Source: Christensenella minuta | Lineage (GTDB): Bacteria > Bacillota > Clostridia > Christensenellales > Christensenellaceae | Assembly (NCBI RefSeq): GCF_003628755.1 | Contig: NZ_CP029256.1 | Span: forward strand, 1,073,585 to 1,137,584 | Direction of reading: 5' to 3' | DNA length: 64,000 bases | Part shown: piece by piece, positions 25,678 through 34,411 of the stretch | How the letters are laid out: each line of letters starts with the position of its first letter | Numbering within the stretch: the stretch's first letter is position 1 | The notes under the pieces: model-generated | What the model saw: only the letters and a program-made list of their open reading frames with translations | What the model was told of the DNA's origin: nothing | Database searches by the model: none | Translations under genes and position numbers: made by a program

Positions 25678-27117
25678 ATGGATTTCGACTCGTTTATGTC
25701 CCGGTTTTCCGGGATTCTTAGTAACGTAAATGATTTTGTATGGGGACCGGTCATGCTCGTCCTGCTTGTCGGCACGGGTGTATTTTTGATGGTCCGCCTG
25801 AAATTCCGTCCGCTGCGTAATTTAGGCTATGCGCTGCGGCAGGTTTTTTCCAAACACAGCATCAAGAAGGAGCACAATGCTGACGCGGGGGATATCTCTC
25901 CGTTCCAGTCGCTCATGACCGCGCTTGCCGCAACCATTGGTACGGGAAATATCGTCGGGGTTGCCACAGCAATGACGCTGGGCGGTCCGGGCGCGCTTTT
26001 CTGGATGTGGATCTCTGCGCTGTTCGGACTCGCCACAAAATATGGCGAATCCGTCCTCGCGGTCTATTACAGGCAGCAGGACCAAAAGGGTGAAATGTCC
26101 GGCGGACCTATGTTCTCCATTAAAAACGGCTTTAAGGTGAAGTGGCTTGGAGCAATACTCGCCGGTGCGTTTGCTGTTTTCGCGGTGATCGCATCGTTCG
26201 GTATCGGCAATTTAACACAAATCAATTCTATTGCGGATGCTGTCCTGGGTACGTTCAACATTCCTACATGGATCACAGGCCTTGTGATTGCGGTGCTTGT
26301 GGGGATCGTTCTTCTGGGGGGAATCCAGTCGATCGGCAAAGTTTCGTCCAAAATCGTCCCGGTGATGGCTGTTTTTTACGCGGCCGGCTGCATCATCGTT
26401 ATCGTCCTGAAGCTCGATTCCCTTCCGGTAGGCGTGGGGCAGATTATGGACAGCGCTTTCTCGCCTGCATCCGTTCTCGGCGGGGTTACCGGCTTCACCT
26501 TTGCCAGCGCCCTTCGCTTCGGCGTTGCACGCGGGGTCTTCTCCAACGAGGCGGGCCTTGGCAGCGCGCCGATCGCCGCGGCCGCGGCCAAGACCGATCA
26601 TCCTTGCCGGCAGGGCTATATCAATATGACGGGGACGTTTTTCGATACGATCATCGTATGCACGCTCACCGGGCTTGCCATTGCGGGGTCGGGGGTTTTG
26701 GGAAGCCTTGATGCAAGCGGCGAGTTTGTAACCGGCGCATCCCTTACCATCGCCGCTTTTGGCAGCGTAATGGGGCCGGCTGGAAGTTATATCGTGACAA
26801 TCGGCCTTATTTTGTTTGCATTCTCCACGATCCTCGGCTGGAGCTATTACGGTGAAAAGAGCCTCGAGTACCTCACCCACTCTATCAGGGCACGCTATAT
26901 TTATCGCGCGGTCTTCGCCGGAATTGTTTTTGTGGGAGCGATCACATCGCTCAAGACCGTGTGGAATTTTTCAGATACGGCAAACGGGCTGATGGCGATT
27001 CCCAACCTGATCTGCCTGTTGGTGCTGAGCAAAGTGATCGTACAGCAGACAAACGATTTCGATGAAAAGTTCCTCAAGCGTGAAAAAATGATGCGCAGGC
27101 AGGCAAAGCATTCCTGA
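25678..27117 (+). CDS. Alanine/glycine:cation symporter (AGCS family)
   Basis: A 479-residue sodium/alanine (or glycine) symporter with about ten to eleven membrane helices. Motifs of the family: SPFQSLMTALAATIGTGNIVGVATA (about residues 80-104), GGPGALFWMWISALFG, KYGESVLAVYYR, GVARGVFSNEAGLGSAPIAAAAAKT. The second of two nearby ATGs was taken because CAGGAG is 7 nt from it but only 1 nt from the first. A terminator follows. Confidence 0.95.
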   Translation: MDFDSFMSRFSGILSNVNDFVWGPVMLVLLVGTGVFLMVRLKFRPLRNLGYALRQVFSKHSIKKEHNADAGDISPFQSLMTALAATIGTGNIVGVATAMTLGGPGALFWMWISALFGLATKYGESVLAVYYRQQDQKGEMSGGPMFSIKNGFKVKWLGAILAGAFAVFAVIASFGIGNLTQINSIADAVLGTFNIPTWITGLVIAVLVGIVLLGGIQSIGKVSSKIVPVMAVFYAAGCIIVIVLKLDSLPVGVGQIMDSAFSPASVLGGVTGFTFASALRFGVARGVFSNEAGLGSAPIAAAAAKTDHPCRQGYINMTGTFFDTIIVCTLTGLAIAGSGVLGSLDASGEFVTGASLTIAAFGSVMGPAGSYIVTIGLILFAFSTILGWSYYGEKSLEYLTHSIRARYIYRAVFAGIVFVGAITSLKTVWNFSDTANGLMAIPNLICLLVLSKVIVQQTNDFDEKFLKREKMMRRQAKHS

Positions 27118-27127
27118 CGTGTACACG

Positions 27128-27154
27128 CGGCGCCGCACATGCAGCGCCGTTTTT
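27128..27154 (+). terminator. Terminator after the symporter gene
   Basis: Arms CGGCGC and GCGCCG with a 10-nt loop, then TTTTTCGTTT. Confidence 0.75.
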
Positions 27155-27185
27155 CGTTTGCGCATACCGGCGCTTCCGGATTCCA

Positions 27186-27214
27186 TTGAAAATCTCTTGC
27201 TGTTATTATATAAT
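27186..27214 (+). promoter_or_regulatory. Promoter of the unknown secreted/membrane gene
   Basis: TTGAAA, 17 bp, TATAAT, with the -10 in the centre of a perfect palindrome. Confidence 0.65.
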
Positions 27215-27223
27215 AACAGCAAG
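27196..27223 (+). promoter_or_regulatory. Perfect 28-bp palindrome, candidate operator
   Basis: Arms CTTGCTGTTATTAT and their exact reverse complement abut without a loop. It has no loop and no U-tract, so it is not a normal terminator; it covers the -10 of the following gene, which is where a dimeric repressor would sit. The regulator is not identified. Confidence 0.65.
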
Positions 27224-27262
27224 ACGAAACATAAACGCGATCCAACATCTGGAGGGACTGTT

Positions 27263-28504
27263 TTGAAAAAGCTGATACCGATCCTCACGTTTATCCTCGC
27301 ATTTTCCATATCCGTTTGCGCGCTTGCCGCGCCTTACGCGGATCAGGCATATCGCTACAATATTGAACTTCCCGAGGAAGAGACCACTTATTATTACACA
27401 CAGGAAAGTTCTAATATGCCTGAGGACCTTCTTTCCGTGGCACAGGGGAAAACGCCTCCCGTATGTTTTTTGATCGCGTCTTATGAGAACGGGACGACAC
27501 TTTCCTATTCGCTCGATATGACCGCAACTCCGGTCAGCGAAGTCCTCCCCAGCCTCACGGCGGGAGCAGCCGTTACGGATCTATCCATGCTTTCGGCAGA
27601 ACAGCTGGATTCCATCGCGCAGGAAAAAAAGACGGAATACGGCTCTGTTTATACCTTTGACGCGGACACAACGGAAACGCTCGCCGGAAAAACAGCGCTT
27701 GTATTGACCGGACGGCACGCGGACGATAATGGTTATACGACAAAAATATACCTGCTCGCGGATAACAACAATCTATTTGTAATCACGATGCTCTATAAAA
27801 ACGACGTATCAAATGCTTTCCTGGCACCTGCGGAAGCTATTTTGTCCACGCTGAGGTTCGATAGTACTCCTGTTGCCGTGCAGCCGCCGGCAACTTCAAC
27901 TGTTACACCTGCCCCGGCCGCCACCGCTTCGGCTACTCCCACGCCAGCGCCGCAGCCTACCGCAGCGCCAACATCAGGGGGAATCCAGCAATTCCTGCAA
28001 AATATCGGCCAGCGGATCACCAACGCCTATTATAACGACCCATATTTTCCGTTATATGTGGCCAGCGCCTGCGTTGTCGCGGCGCTCATCGTTATCATTA
28101 TTGTACTTATCCGCGCAAGCAGAAAAAGAGATATCACCTATAACGCGGCCGAGGGCTTCATCGAGATCAAGCCGGACACTGCGGACAGTGCCCCAGCAGA
28201 ATCCGCGAACGATAGTTTGCCGGAGACGGTGGAAGTAATACGGGAATCCGAAAGCAATTATGACCTCAGTAACTATACGCGTCCGCCGCGCGGTTATGAT
28301 GTAGGCAACCCCATTACACGTCCGACCATTGCGGAAGAATCTCTTGCGCGCCGGAATGCGCCCGCGGAAAAAGCATCTGGGTCCGCACCCGGTCAGCCTG
28401 CCGCGCCCGTCGAAAATGCACCGCGCCCAGTTCAGGACCCTTCGCGGCCCAAGGTGGGCTCCCGGGTGGAGCGGTATCGGAACCAATACAAAAAAAAGAA
28501 ATAG
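27263..28504 (+). CDS. Unknown exported single-pass membrane protein
   Basis: I do not recognise this 413-residue protein. A TTG start behind GGAGGG gives the signal peptide KKLIPILTFILAFSISVCALA. Then comes an extracytoplasmic alpha/beta-looking domain of about 180 residues (APYADQAY to LSTLRFDS), reminiscent of PsbP-like/DUF1795 folds, a Pro-Ala-Thr linker (about 215-245), a membrane helix (YVASACVVAALIVIIIVLI), and a cytoplasmic tail rich in Pro, Ala and charged residues ending KKK. Layout suggests an envelope sensor or anchor. Its promoter is overlapped by a perfect palindrome. Confidence 0.8.
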   Translation: MKKLIPILTFILAFSISVCALAAPYADQAYRYNIELPEEETTYYYTQESSNMPEDLLSVAQGKTPPVCFLIASYENGTTLSYSLDMTATPVSEVLPSLTAGAAVTDLSMLSAEQLDSIAQEKKTEYGSVYTFDADTTETLAGKTALVLTGRHADDNGYTTKIYLLADNNNLFVITMLYKNDVSNAFLAPAEAILSTLRFDSTPVAVQPPATSTVTPAPAATASATPTPAPQPTAAPTSGGIQQFLQNIGQRITNAYYNDPYFPLYVASACVVAALIVIIIVLIRASRKRDITYNAAEGFIEIKPDTADSAPAESANDSLPETVEVIRESESNYDLSNYTRPPRGYDVGNPITRPTIAEESLARRNAPAEKASGSAPGQPAAPVENAPRPVQDPSRPKVGSRVERYRNQYKKKK

Positions 28505-28537
28505 TTCCTCTTTTCACGGAAAAATGAAATCTATTTC

Positions 28538-28566
28538 TTGACTTCATCCCATTCGTATAATATAAT
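28538..28566 (+). promoter_or_regulatory. Promoter of tRNA-Leu(GAG)
   Basis: TTGACT, 17 bp, TATAAT, ending 14 nt before the mature tRNA. Confidence 0.8.
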
Positions 28567-28580
28567 ATTTTGTGTTGCTC

Positions 28581-28664
28581 GCGGTAGTGCTGGAATAGGC
28601 AGACAGGCACGTTTGAGGGGCGTGTGTCCATGACGTATGGGTTCAAGTCCCATCTACCGCACCA
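28581..28664 (+). tRNA. tRNA-Leu(GAG)
   Basis: Acceptor arms GCGGTAG and CTACCGC close the structure; a long variable arm marks a class II tRNA; the T loop is GGTTCAAGTCC; the anticodon loop TTGAGGG reads GAG. The 3' CCA is encoded. Confidence 0.95.
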
Positions 28665-28669
28665 AACAG

Positions 28670-28707
28670 AAAAATCGCTTAACCAAGAGGGTTAAGCGAT
28701 TTTTCTT
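28670..28707 (+). terminator. Terminator after tRNA-Leu(GAG)
   Basis: Arms AAAAATCGCTTAACC and GGTTAAGCGATTTTT with a 5-nt loop and T-tract. Confidence 0.85.
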
Positions 28708-28822
28708 TTATGTAGAGCTGGCAGCGGTCGATTTTTTGGTTCTGGAGAACGCAGTCTGCAAATACGGAAAATCCAGATCCCGAAAAGCTGAAATGGTGGA
28801 ACTGGAAGGATTGAAGAAGCAT

Positions 28823-28856
28823 AAAAGGCTGCGGCGAAGCTGCCGCAGCCTTTTTT
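28823..28856 (-). terminator. Terminator after the flavin reductase-like gene
   Basis: Arms AAGGCTGCGGC and GCCGCAGCCTT; T runs on both strands. It ends the recX-to-flavin-reductase operon. The 110 bp between this and the tRNA terminator hold nothing I recognise. Confidence 0.8.
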
Positions 28857-28860
28857 CAGC

Positions 28861-29373
28861 TCATTTTTTGAGCGCCTTTGTAATCTCTGCGATATACATT
28901 GTGTGGTAATCTTTTTCCGGATACCATTTCTTATCCGGTTCTTTATCGATAAAACAGTCCGGATCGTATTTTTGCGCATACAGTTTCCGGCACATAAGAA
29001 CGGTTCCGGCCTCTGCAAAGTACGGTGCTCCGCCTTCATGCAGCACAGTCAGGCCTGATGTTTCGATCTTATCCTCATCCCGCCCTGAAACCGTTCCAAA
29101 ATAATTCAGGGTCTTGCGGTAGCTGTTATCCAAAAAAGCAAGGGAAAACGTATCCGTTGCATCGATGAATTCCTTCGTATACCTTGTAGGACGAATGACA
29201 ACAAACGCCACGTTCTTGCCCCACATTACGCCCAGCCCGCCCCACGAAGCCGTCATCGCGTTTACTTTTCCGTCTTTTTCTGCTGTGACGAGCATCCAAT
29301 CCTTTCCGATCATCTGGAACGGATTCCCTTCAAGTTCCATCGGCTCTATTTCTTTAAATTCAAATTCCGGCAT
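28861..29373 (-). CDS. Flavin reductase-like FMN-binding protein
   Basis: A 170-residue split-barrel flavoprotein of the flavin reductase/FlaRed family. Motifs: WMLVTAEKDGKVNAMTASWGGLGVMWGK for FMN, VIRPTRYTKEF, and TFSLAFLD. The physiological reaction is unknown; relatives reduce FMN or carry FMN in redox chains. The ATG behind AGGAGG was chosen over an upstream in-frame start. It follows nnr by 16 nt and is the last gene of that operon. Confidence 0.85.
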   Translation of the reverse strand: MPEFEFKEIEPMELEGNPFQMIGKDWMLVTAEKDGKVNAMTASWGGLGVMWGKNVAFVVIRPTRYTKEFIDATDTFSLAFLDNSYRKTLNYFGTVSGRDEDKIETSGLTVLHEGGAPYFAEAGTVLMCRKLYAQKYDPDCFIDKEPDKKWYPEKDYHTMYIAEITKALKK

Positions 29374-29389
29374 TGTTTTTGTCCTCCTG

Positions 29390-31462
29390 TCAGCCAATCT
29401 TCCGCCGTGTGGGTCCAGCCTTTGGTTCCGGCGGCAACTCGTCCTTCACTTCATCCATAACATCCTGCGGGGTAATCTCCGGCTCTATAGGCGCTTCTTC
29501 CTGTTTTTCTTTACGCCGGAATAAAGAATTTTTCTCTTTCTCCTGCGTTTTTCCAAGGAGCCTGCGCTGCGAGCGCGTCATCGGTTCCGGCTCGTCCGCA
29601 TATTTTTCAAGGAAATCCATGGAAGGCTCAAGCGGCCTGCGCTCCTCCCGCGCAGGCATAGCCGTCTGTACCGGCTCTTCCACCGCTTCTTCTTCCGCAG
29701 TGGCTGAAAGCTCCGCCGTGCCTTTCGTTCCTTCTTCCTGCACCAGCCATAATTCTTCCCGGATGTGTTCTTCCTCTTCGGGTATTTCCGGTTCAGCAAC
29801 CGGTTCCTGCCGCTGGGCACTGAATACGGGAGCTCCGATCTCTTCCGCGACCACTTCGGCCGTTTTCCTTGGGAGCCTGCGCGGGACGTCCGCTTCCCCA
29901 CCGCTTCCATGCGCCGTATCCGCGGCAACATAGTCTACGACCATCGCATCCATTGCCTGGCCAATATGGTTGACGGTATCCATAGGCGTCATGGAATATT
30001 CGCCCTCCTGCTGCGCCGCAAGTTCCCCTGCCATTCCGGCAATATAAACGCCGGTAAGCGCGGCCTCATAAACGTCCTTCCCCTGTGCAAGCAGTCCGCC
30101 GATCACGCCGGTGAGCACATCGCCGCTGCCTCCTTTGGCCATGCCCGGTGTCCCCACGCACAAAAGCGACGCATTGCCAAACTGATCTGCAACGATCGTC
30201 GTACTCCCCTTCAGAACAAGCGTTACACCGTATTCGGCTGCAAAATCGGTCGCGGCCCTTACCGGGTTTTCGAGAATCTCTTCCACCGGCATTCCTGAAA
30301 GCCGTGAAAACTCCTTGGGATGCGGAGTGAGAATCACCTCTCCCCGCTTATCTTCCAACAAATCCAAGTGCCCCGCAAGCGCATTGATTCCATCCGCGTC
30401 TACCACCTTGGGAAGCCCGCATCCCGTAATCATGCTTCCTACGATCGCCGTTATATCTTCATTCACGCCCAGGCCCGGCCCGATCGCGACTGCCGTTTTA
30501 CCCCGCGCAAGTTTTTCCAGCGACGCAACCGCATCCTTTACCAGAATCCCATTTTCACCCGCAACCTCAAAGCAGGTCGCTTCCGGGACGTTTTGCTGCA
30601 ATACGCCGATCACATCGCCGCAGGATGCCGCCGTCACCAGCCCCGCGCCCGCGCGCGACGCAGCGCGTGCGCTTAGCACCGCAGCGCCCGCCATGCCATA
30701 GCTGCCCGCTATTAGAAGCAACTTTCCATAGCTTCCCTTATTGGAATCAAGCGGACGCGCTCCAAGACACATATCCGGATCATCGCTTTCGTATGCACAA
30801 ACCGTGGATTGCAGCGGAATATCGCAACCGTCGTCAACGCCGATCCTGACGACCTGAAGTTCTCCCGCGCGCTCCCGGCCCGGATACAGAAAATGACCAA
30901 TTTTCGGATACTGGAAGGTGACCGTGATATCCGCGCACACCGCCGTTCCCAGGACGGCTCCCGTCTCCGCGCTGATGCCGGATGGGATATCCACACTTAC
31001 CACAAGCGCATCCCTGTCATTCAAAAACTCCACCGCATCGCGGTAGATTCCGTCCACAGGGCGCGAAAGCCCCGTTCCGAAAATTGCGTCCACATAAACC
31101 TCCGCTTCCGGGAGTTCCTCAAATTCCTCTTTATTAGTAACAACCGTATAATATTCACGGTTTTCCTTAAAAAACTCAAAATTCTCCGCTGCGTCTCCCT
31201 GCAGCGAGGACGGGCTGCCCATCAGCACAACCTTCGCGTCGTAACCGTTCGCCAGCAGGATACGCGCGGCTGCAAAGCCATCTCCCCCGTTGTTCCCGGT
31301 GCCGCAAAAAACCTGCACGGTACACGGCTGCGTTTCTTCGCGTACTGCTTCATATACACCGCGCGCGGCGTTTTCCATGAGCAGAAGCCCCGGTATTTTC
31401 ATCCGGTCTATCATATAGCGGTCTACCGCCCCCATTTGTTTCGGCGTTAGCACTGTTCTCAT
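29390..31462 (-). CDS. nnr: Bifunctional NAD(P)H-hydrate epimerase/dehydratase with long acidic tail
   Basis: Repairs damaged NAD(P)H. The N-terminal YjeF epimerase domain (about 1-215) has FCGTGNNGGDGFAAARIL; the ADP-dependent dehydratase domain (about 225-505) has GPGLG, ILTPHPKEFSRL and GTPGMAKGGSGDVLTGVIGG. Typical fused enzymes are about 500 residues; this one is 690. The extra 170 or so residues are rich in Glu, Pro and Arg, probably disordered, with no recognised domain. ATGA overlap with acpS upstream. The tail continues in one frame with no stop or frameshift, so it appears to be genuine. Confidence 0.95.
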   Translation of the reverse strand: MRTVLTPKQMGAVDRYMIDRMKIPGLLLMENAARGVYEAVREETQPCTVQVFCGTGNNGGDGFAAARILLANGYDAKVVLMGSPSSLQGDAAENFEFFKENREYYTVVTNKEEFEELPEAEVYVDAIFGTGLSRPVDGIYRDAVEFLNDRDALVVSVDIPSGISAETGAVLGTAVCADITVTFQYPKIGHFLYPGRERAGELQVVRIGVDDGCDIPLQSTVCAYESDDPDMCLGARPLDSNKGSYGKLLLIAGSYGMAGAAVLSARAASRAGAGLVTAASCGDVIGVLQQNVPEATCFEVAGENGILVKDAVASLEKLARGKTAVAIGPGLGVNEDITAIVGSMITGCGLPKVVDADGINALAGHLDLLEDKRGEVILTPHPKEFSRLSGMPVEEILENPVRAATDFAAEYGVTLVLKGSTTIVADQFGNASLLCVGTPGMAKGGSGDVLTGVIGGLLAQGKDVYEAALTGVYIAGMAGELAAQQEGEYSMTPMDTVNHIGQAMDAMVVDYVAADTAHGSGGEADVPRRLPRKTAEVVAEEIGAPVFSAQRQEPVAEPEIPEEEEHIREELWLVQEEGTKGTAELSATAEEEAVEEPVQTAMPAREERRPLEPSMDFLEKYADEPEPMTRSQRRLLGKTQEKEKNSLFRRKEKQEEAPIEPEITPQDVMDEVKDELPPEPKAGPTRRKIG

Positions 31463-31824
31463 TTTGCCTGTCCCTCCTCTTCAAGTATGGCGACTGCGCT
31501 GGCCGTTTCTTCCGTATGCGTTATACTGATATGCAGGGACGCTTCCATCTTGAGCGATCCATGCAGCACGGCATACGGCGCACCGTTCGTCTTATGTAAA
31601 ATTTCGATATCCGTAAGCTTTGCATCTATGATTCCGAGCGATAACGCCTTAAGCACCGCTTCCTTGGCGCAGAACATGCCCGCCGCGCTTTGGGCCGCAA
31701 GTTTTTTCCCGTTCAGGTAGCGCCTTTCGTTTTCGGTAAACACCCGATTCAAAAAAGCCTCCCGCTTCACCGCATTTTCCATGCGCGCAATGCGGAGGCT
31801 GTCGATTCCTACGCCGATAATCAT
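31459..31824 (-). CDS. acpS: Holo-[acyl-carrier-protein] synthase
   Basis: A 121-residue phosphopantetheinyl transferase that activates ACP. MIIGVGIDSLRI gives the Mg-binding Asp8; FCAKEAVLKAL carries the second metal Glu and the catalytic Lys region; LHISITHTEETASA closes. Pairing with nnr is common in Bacillota. Four-base overlaps on both sides. Confidence 0.95.
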   Translation of the reverse strand: MIIGVGIDSLRIARMENAVKREAFLNRVFTENERRYLNGKKLAAQSAAGMFCAKEAVLKALSLGIIDAKLTDIEILHKTNGAPYAVLHGSLKMEASLHISITHTEETASAVAILEEEGQAK

Positions 31825-32744
31825 ACCGTTTCCTCCACAGCGAGGACGCTGTTCACAACCGCGCGCCTCGTTGCCTCAATCGCCGCAGTAATCAGCACGT
31901 TCATATCCGCAGTCCTGCTGCCATAGGAAAGCGAAAACATCGTATCCCCATCCACCATAGTATGGATCGGATCGATTGCCTTTGCAAGGCCGTCATGCGC
32001 AACCTGAGCAAGCTTGGCCGCCTCGTCTTTGGTCAGCTTCGCATTCGTCGCAACGACACCGATCGTGGTATTGCGTCCTTTCATAAATTCCGTTTCCACC
32101 TTATTCTCAAGCATATATTTCGCCGTATTGATGTGCGTCCCGTTTTTTTGCGCTCCTGCAAGCACACGGCCGTTTTCAATAACATCGCCAAAGGCATTTA
32201 CCCCCACAAGCGCCGCGACGGTCACTCCGCCCGGAAGCTGCAGGCTGGCGGTACCTACGCCGCTTTTCTGTGCGTGTTTCATGCCGAGCACCTTGCCTAC
32301 CGTCGCTCCCATCCCGACACCGACGCTGCCTTGCGGCACTCTGATGCATGCGTTGATACAGGCCGCATAACCCATGCCCGCATTGGGCCGAATATCGCTC
32401 CGGCCGTAGCCGAGATCGTAAATGACGGCTGCCGGAACAATCGGCACAACCGCGTCTTCCGTCCGCACACCCATGCCCTGCTGTTCACAATAGATCATCA
32501 CGCCGTCCGCTGCGGCAAGGCCAAAGGCGCTGCCTCCCGCAAGCAGTACAGCATAACATTCCTGTACAGCCTTTCCCTGAGACATAAACGCGGTTTCGCG
32601 CGTGCCCGGTGCGCTTCCGCGCACATCCACGCCGCATACCGCCCCATTGGGCGCAAGGACCACGGTGATCCCCGTGCGTCCCGCGGTATCCTGCGCATGG
32701 CCGGCCAGAAGGCCCTGAATGTCTGTAATACTTCCGCTGTACAT
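31821..32744 (-). CDS. P1/S58-family peptidase (DmpA-like)
   Basis: A 307-residue N-terminal-nucleophile hydrolase of the DmpA/NylC family, which self-cleaves and acts as an aminopeptidase or amidase. Motifs: GVDVRGSAPGTRETA, LLAGGSAFGLAAADGVM, RPNAGMGYAACINAC, and IGVVATNAKLTKDEAAKLA near the expected cleavage site. No signal peptide, so cytoplasmic. Natural substrates are usually unknown. Sits between birA and acpS, overlapping acpS. Confidence 0.9.
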   Translation of the reverse strand: MYSGSITDIQGLLAGHAQDTAGRTGITVVLAPNGAVCGVDVRGSAPGTRETAFMSQGKAVQECYAVLLAGGSAFGLAAADGVMIYCEQQGMGVRTEDAVVPIVPAAVIYDLGYGRSDIRPNAGMGYAACINACIRVPQGSVGVGMGATVGKVLGMKHAQKSGVGTASLQLPGGVTVAALVGVNAFGDVIENGRVLAGAQKNGTHINTAKYMLENKVETEFMKGRNTTIGVVATNAKLTKDEAAKLAQVAHDGLAKAIDPIHTMVDGDTMFSLSYGSRTADMNVLITAAIEATRRAVVNSVLAVEETV

Positions 32745-32756
32745 AAAAATTCTCCG

Positions 32757-33722
32757 TCAGATATATTGTTCCATGCCGCGAACGGAAACCTCGCCCGCCA
32801 TAAAGGACTGGGTTTCTCCGTCAATATCAAGGAGCAGCTCTCCCTGCTTTGAAAAGCCTCTGCACACTCCGGTAACGGTTTCATTTCCGCTCAACACTTT
32901 AATTTCTTTTCCTATTATAACACTATTTGCACAATATTCATCAAAAATCGTGTCGATTCCGCCCGAAATATACCGTTCGCAGTAGGCAAGTACATCGTCT
33001 GCCATAGCGGCGGCAAGCCTTACCCGGTCCTGCTCTTCTCCCGTGGCTATGCGAACGGAGACCGCTTTTTCAGCGACCTCTCCCGGAAATTCCTGTTGGT
33101 TGACGTTAAGGCCCATGCCGCATACGATATATTCCACACGGTCCATATCCGAAGACATTTCCGTCAAAATCCCGCACAGCTTTTTCCCGCCGTATACGAC
33201 ATCGTTCGGCCACTTGATTTTTGCATCGATACCGCAGACCCGCCGGACCGCGCTGGTCACGCCAAGCGCGGCGGCAAAGGTGACTGCCGGCGCTTTGGGC
33301 GGTTCAAAGTCCGGGCGCAGGAGCATGCTCATCTGGACTGCGTCCCCCGGGCAGGAAACCCATCCCCGGTTGAGCCTGCCTTTTCCCCGTGTCTGGAGCT
33401 CCGCAATATAAATCCTTCCGTGCGGCGCGCCCTCCCTCGCCATACGTTTTGCGTATTCGTTGGTGGAATCCACTTCGCGGAGCCAGACGATATCGGAGGC
33501 CCGGCGCGCATAAAACCCGATATACTCCGGTTTCAGCAAATCGGGAAGCGCCGCAAGACGGTAGCCCCGTTTGGTATGCGCCTCGATTTTTCCGCCTTCC
33601 TCCTTGAGCGCCTTAATATGTTTCCACACGGCGGCACGCGAAATCCCCAAGGTTCCGCTGATCTGTTCCCCCGAAAGGAAATCATCCGCAGTAAACAACA
33701 ATTTTAAAATTTCCTTCCTCAT
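32757..33722 (-). CDS. birA: Bifunctional biotin-protein ligase and repressor
   Basis: A 321-residue BirA: N-terminal winged helix (about 1-60, ISRAAVWKHIKALKEEGGKI) and ligase domain with STNEYAKRM, QTRGKGRLNRGW (about residues 110-121) and IKWPNDVVYGGKKLCGIL. It attaches biotin to carboxylases and represses biotin genes; none are visible in the window. Its start overlaps the stop of recX by one base (TAATG). Confidence 0.95.
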   Translation of the reverse strand: MRKEILKLLFTADDFLSGEQISGTLGISRAAVWKHIKALKEEGGKIEAHTKRGYRLAALPDLLKPEYIGFYARRASDIVWLREVDSTNEYAKRMAREGAPHGRIYIAELQTRGKGRLNRGWVSCPGDAVQMSMLLRPDFEPPKAPAVTFAAALGVTSAVRRVCGIDAKIKWPNDVVYGGKKLCGILTEMSSDMDRVEYIVCGMGLNVNQQEFPGEVAEKAVSVRIATGEEQDRVRLAAAMADDVLAYCERYISGGIDTIFDEYCANSVIIGKEIKVLSGNETVTGVCRGFSKQGELLLDIDGETQSFMAGEVSVRGMEQYI

Positions 33723-34336
33723 TATTGCTCCTCATACCTTTGAAGCGCATGTTTGACCTCTTCATATTCAAATCCTTTGGCCATCAGCGCACGTATCATC
33801 TTCTGTTTTGCTTTTCCCGGATCTTCATTACGGTATTTCTGTTTCAGCCGGGCAACGTATCCGTCAACCACCGACTCCTCTTGGCCGATGTCCTCCGCAG
33901 CTTCCTCAGCGATCCTGCGCGGAACGCCTTTTTGCATAAGTTTTTGTACCGCAATACGCCGGCCGTATTTTTGCAGAAGCTCCTGTGCGTACAAATCCGC
34001 AAATTCACGGTCGTTGAGGTATCCGATTTCCTTGAGTCGTTCTACCGCGTTTTCGATGCAATCCCCGGGCACCTCTTTTTCGCGCAGCTTATCGCGCAGT
34101 TCTTTTTCCGTCCTCATCCGATAGGAAAGAAATTTCATCGCACAGGCCAGCGCATATTTTTCGCCGTCTTCGCGCAGGATGCGCTCACGTTCCTCCACAG
34201 AGATATCCGCACCTATTTTAAGATGATTGGCAAGGGCCGTATCAATATAGGCGGCAAACGCAAACTCTCCGTCCATATAGACGTTTATACGGTCTTTGTT
34301 GCGCTTGCCCTTTTGCAGGTCCGTAATTTTTCCCAT
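33722..34336 (-). CDS. recX: RecA regulator RecX
   Basis: A 204-residue three-helix-repeat protein that limits or modulates RecA filaments. Typical stretches: YRMRTEKELRDKLREKEV, VERLKEIGYLNDREFADLYAQEL, and KMIRALMAKGFEYEEVKHAL. First gene of a six-gene operon. There is no Shine-Dalgarno, and TATAAT stands 6 nt before the ATG, so the message appears to be leaderless. Confidence 0.93.
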   Translation of the reverse strand: MGKITDLQKGKRNKDRINVYMDGEFAFAAYIDTALANHLKIGADISVEERERILREDGEKYALACAMKFLSYRMRTEKELRDKLREKEVPGDCIENAVERLKEIGYLNDREFADLYAQELLQKYGRRIAVQKLMQKGVPRRIAEEAAEDIGQEESVVDGYVARLKQKYRNEDPGKAKQKMIRALMAKGFEYEEVKHALQRYEEQ

Positions 34337-34341
34337 AAATT

Positions 34342-34347
34342 TATTAT
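34342..34347 (-). promoter_or_regulatory. -10 box 6 nt before recX ATG (leaderless)
   Basis: Minus-strand TATAAT directly upstream of the start codon; with normal spacing transcription would start at or near the A of ATG. The -35 (TTCCAA at 17 bp) is poor. Confidence 0.5.
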
Positions 34348-34376
34348 ACTGGAAAGCCCCGCAATTTGGAACAGGT

Positions 34377-34405
34377 TTGCATTTTTTCCTATTTTTTTGT
34401 AGAAT
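34377..34405 (+). promoter_or_regulatory. Promoter of the peptidoglycan-binding gene (leaderless)
   Basis: TTGCAT, 17 bp, TAGAAT, ending 6 nt before the ATG, with no Shine-Dalgarno between. Confidence 0.55.
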
Positions 34406-34411
34406 AACGGT

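Noticed and set aside
28637-28909. 90-codon plus-strand frame after tRNA-Leu(GAG)
   Set aside because: Spans the tRNA end and two terminators; no start signal.
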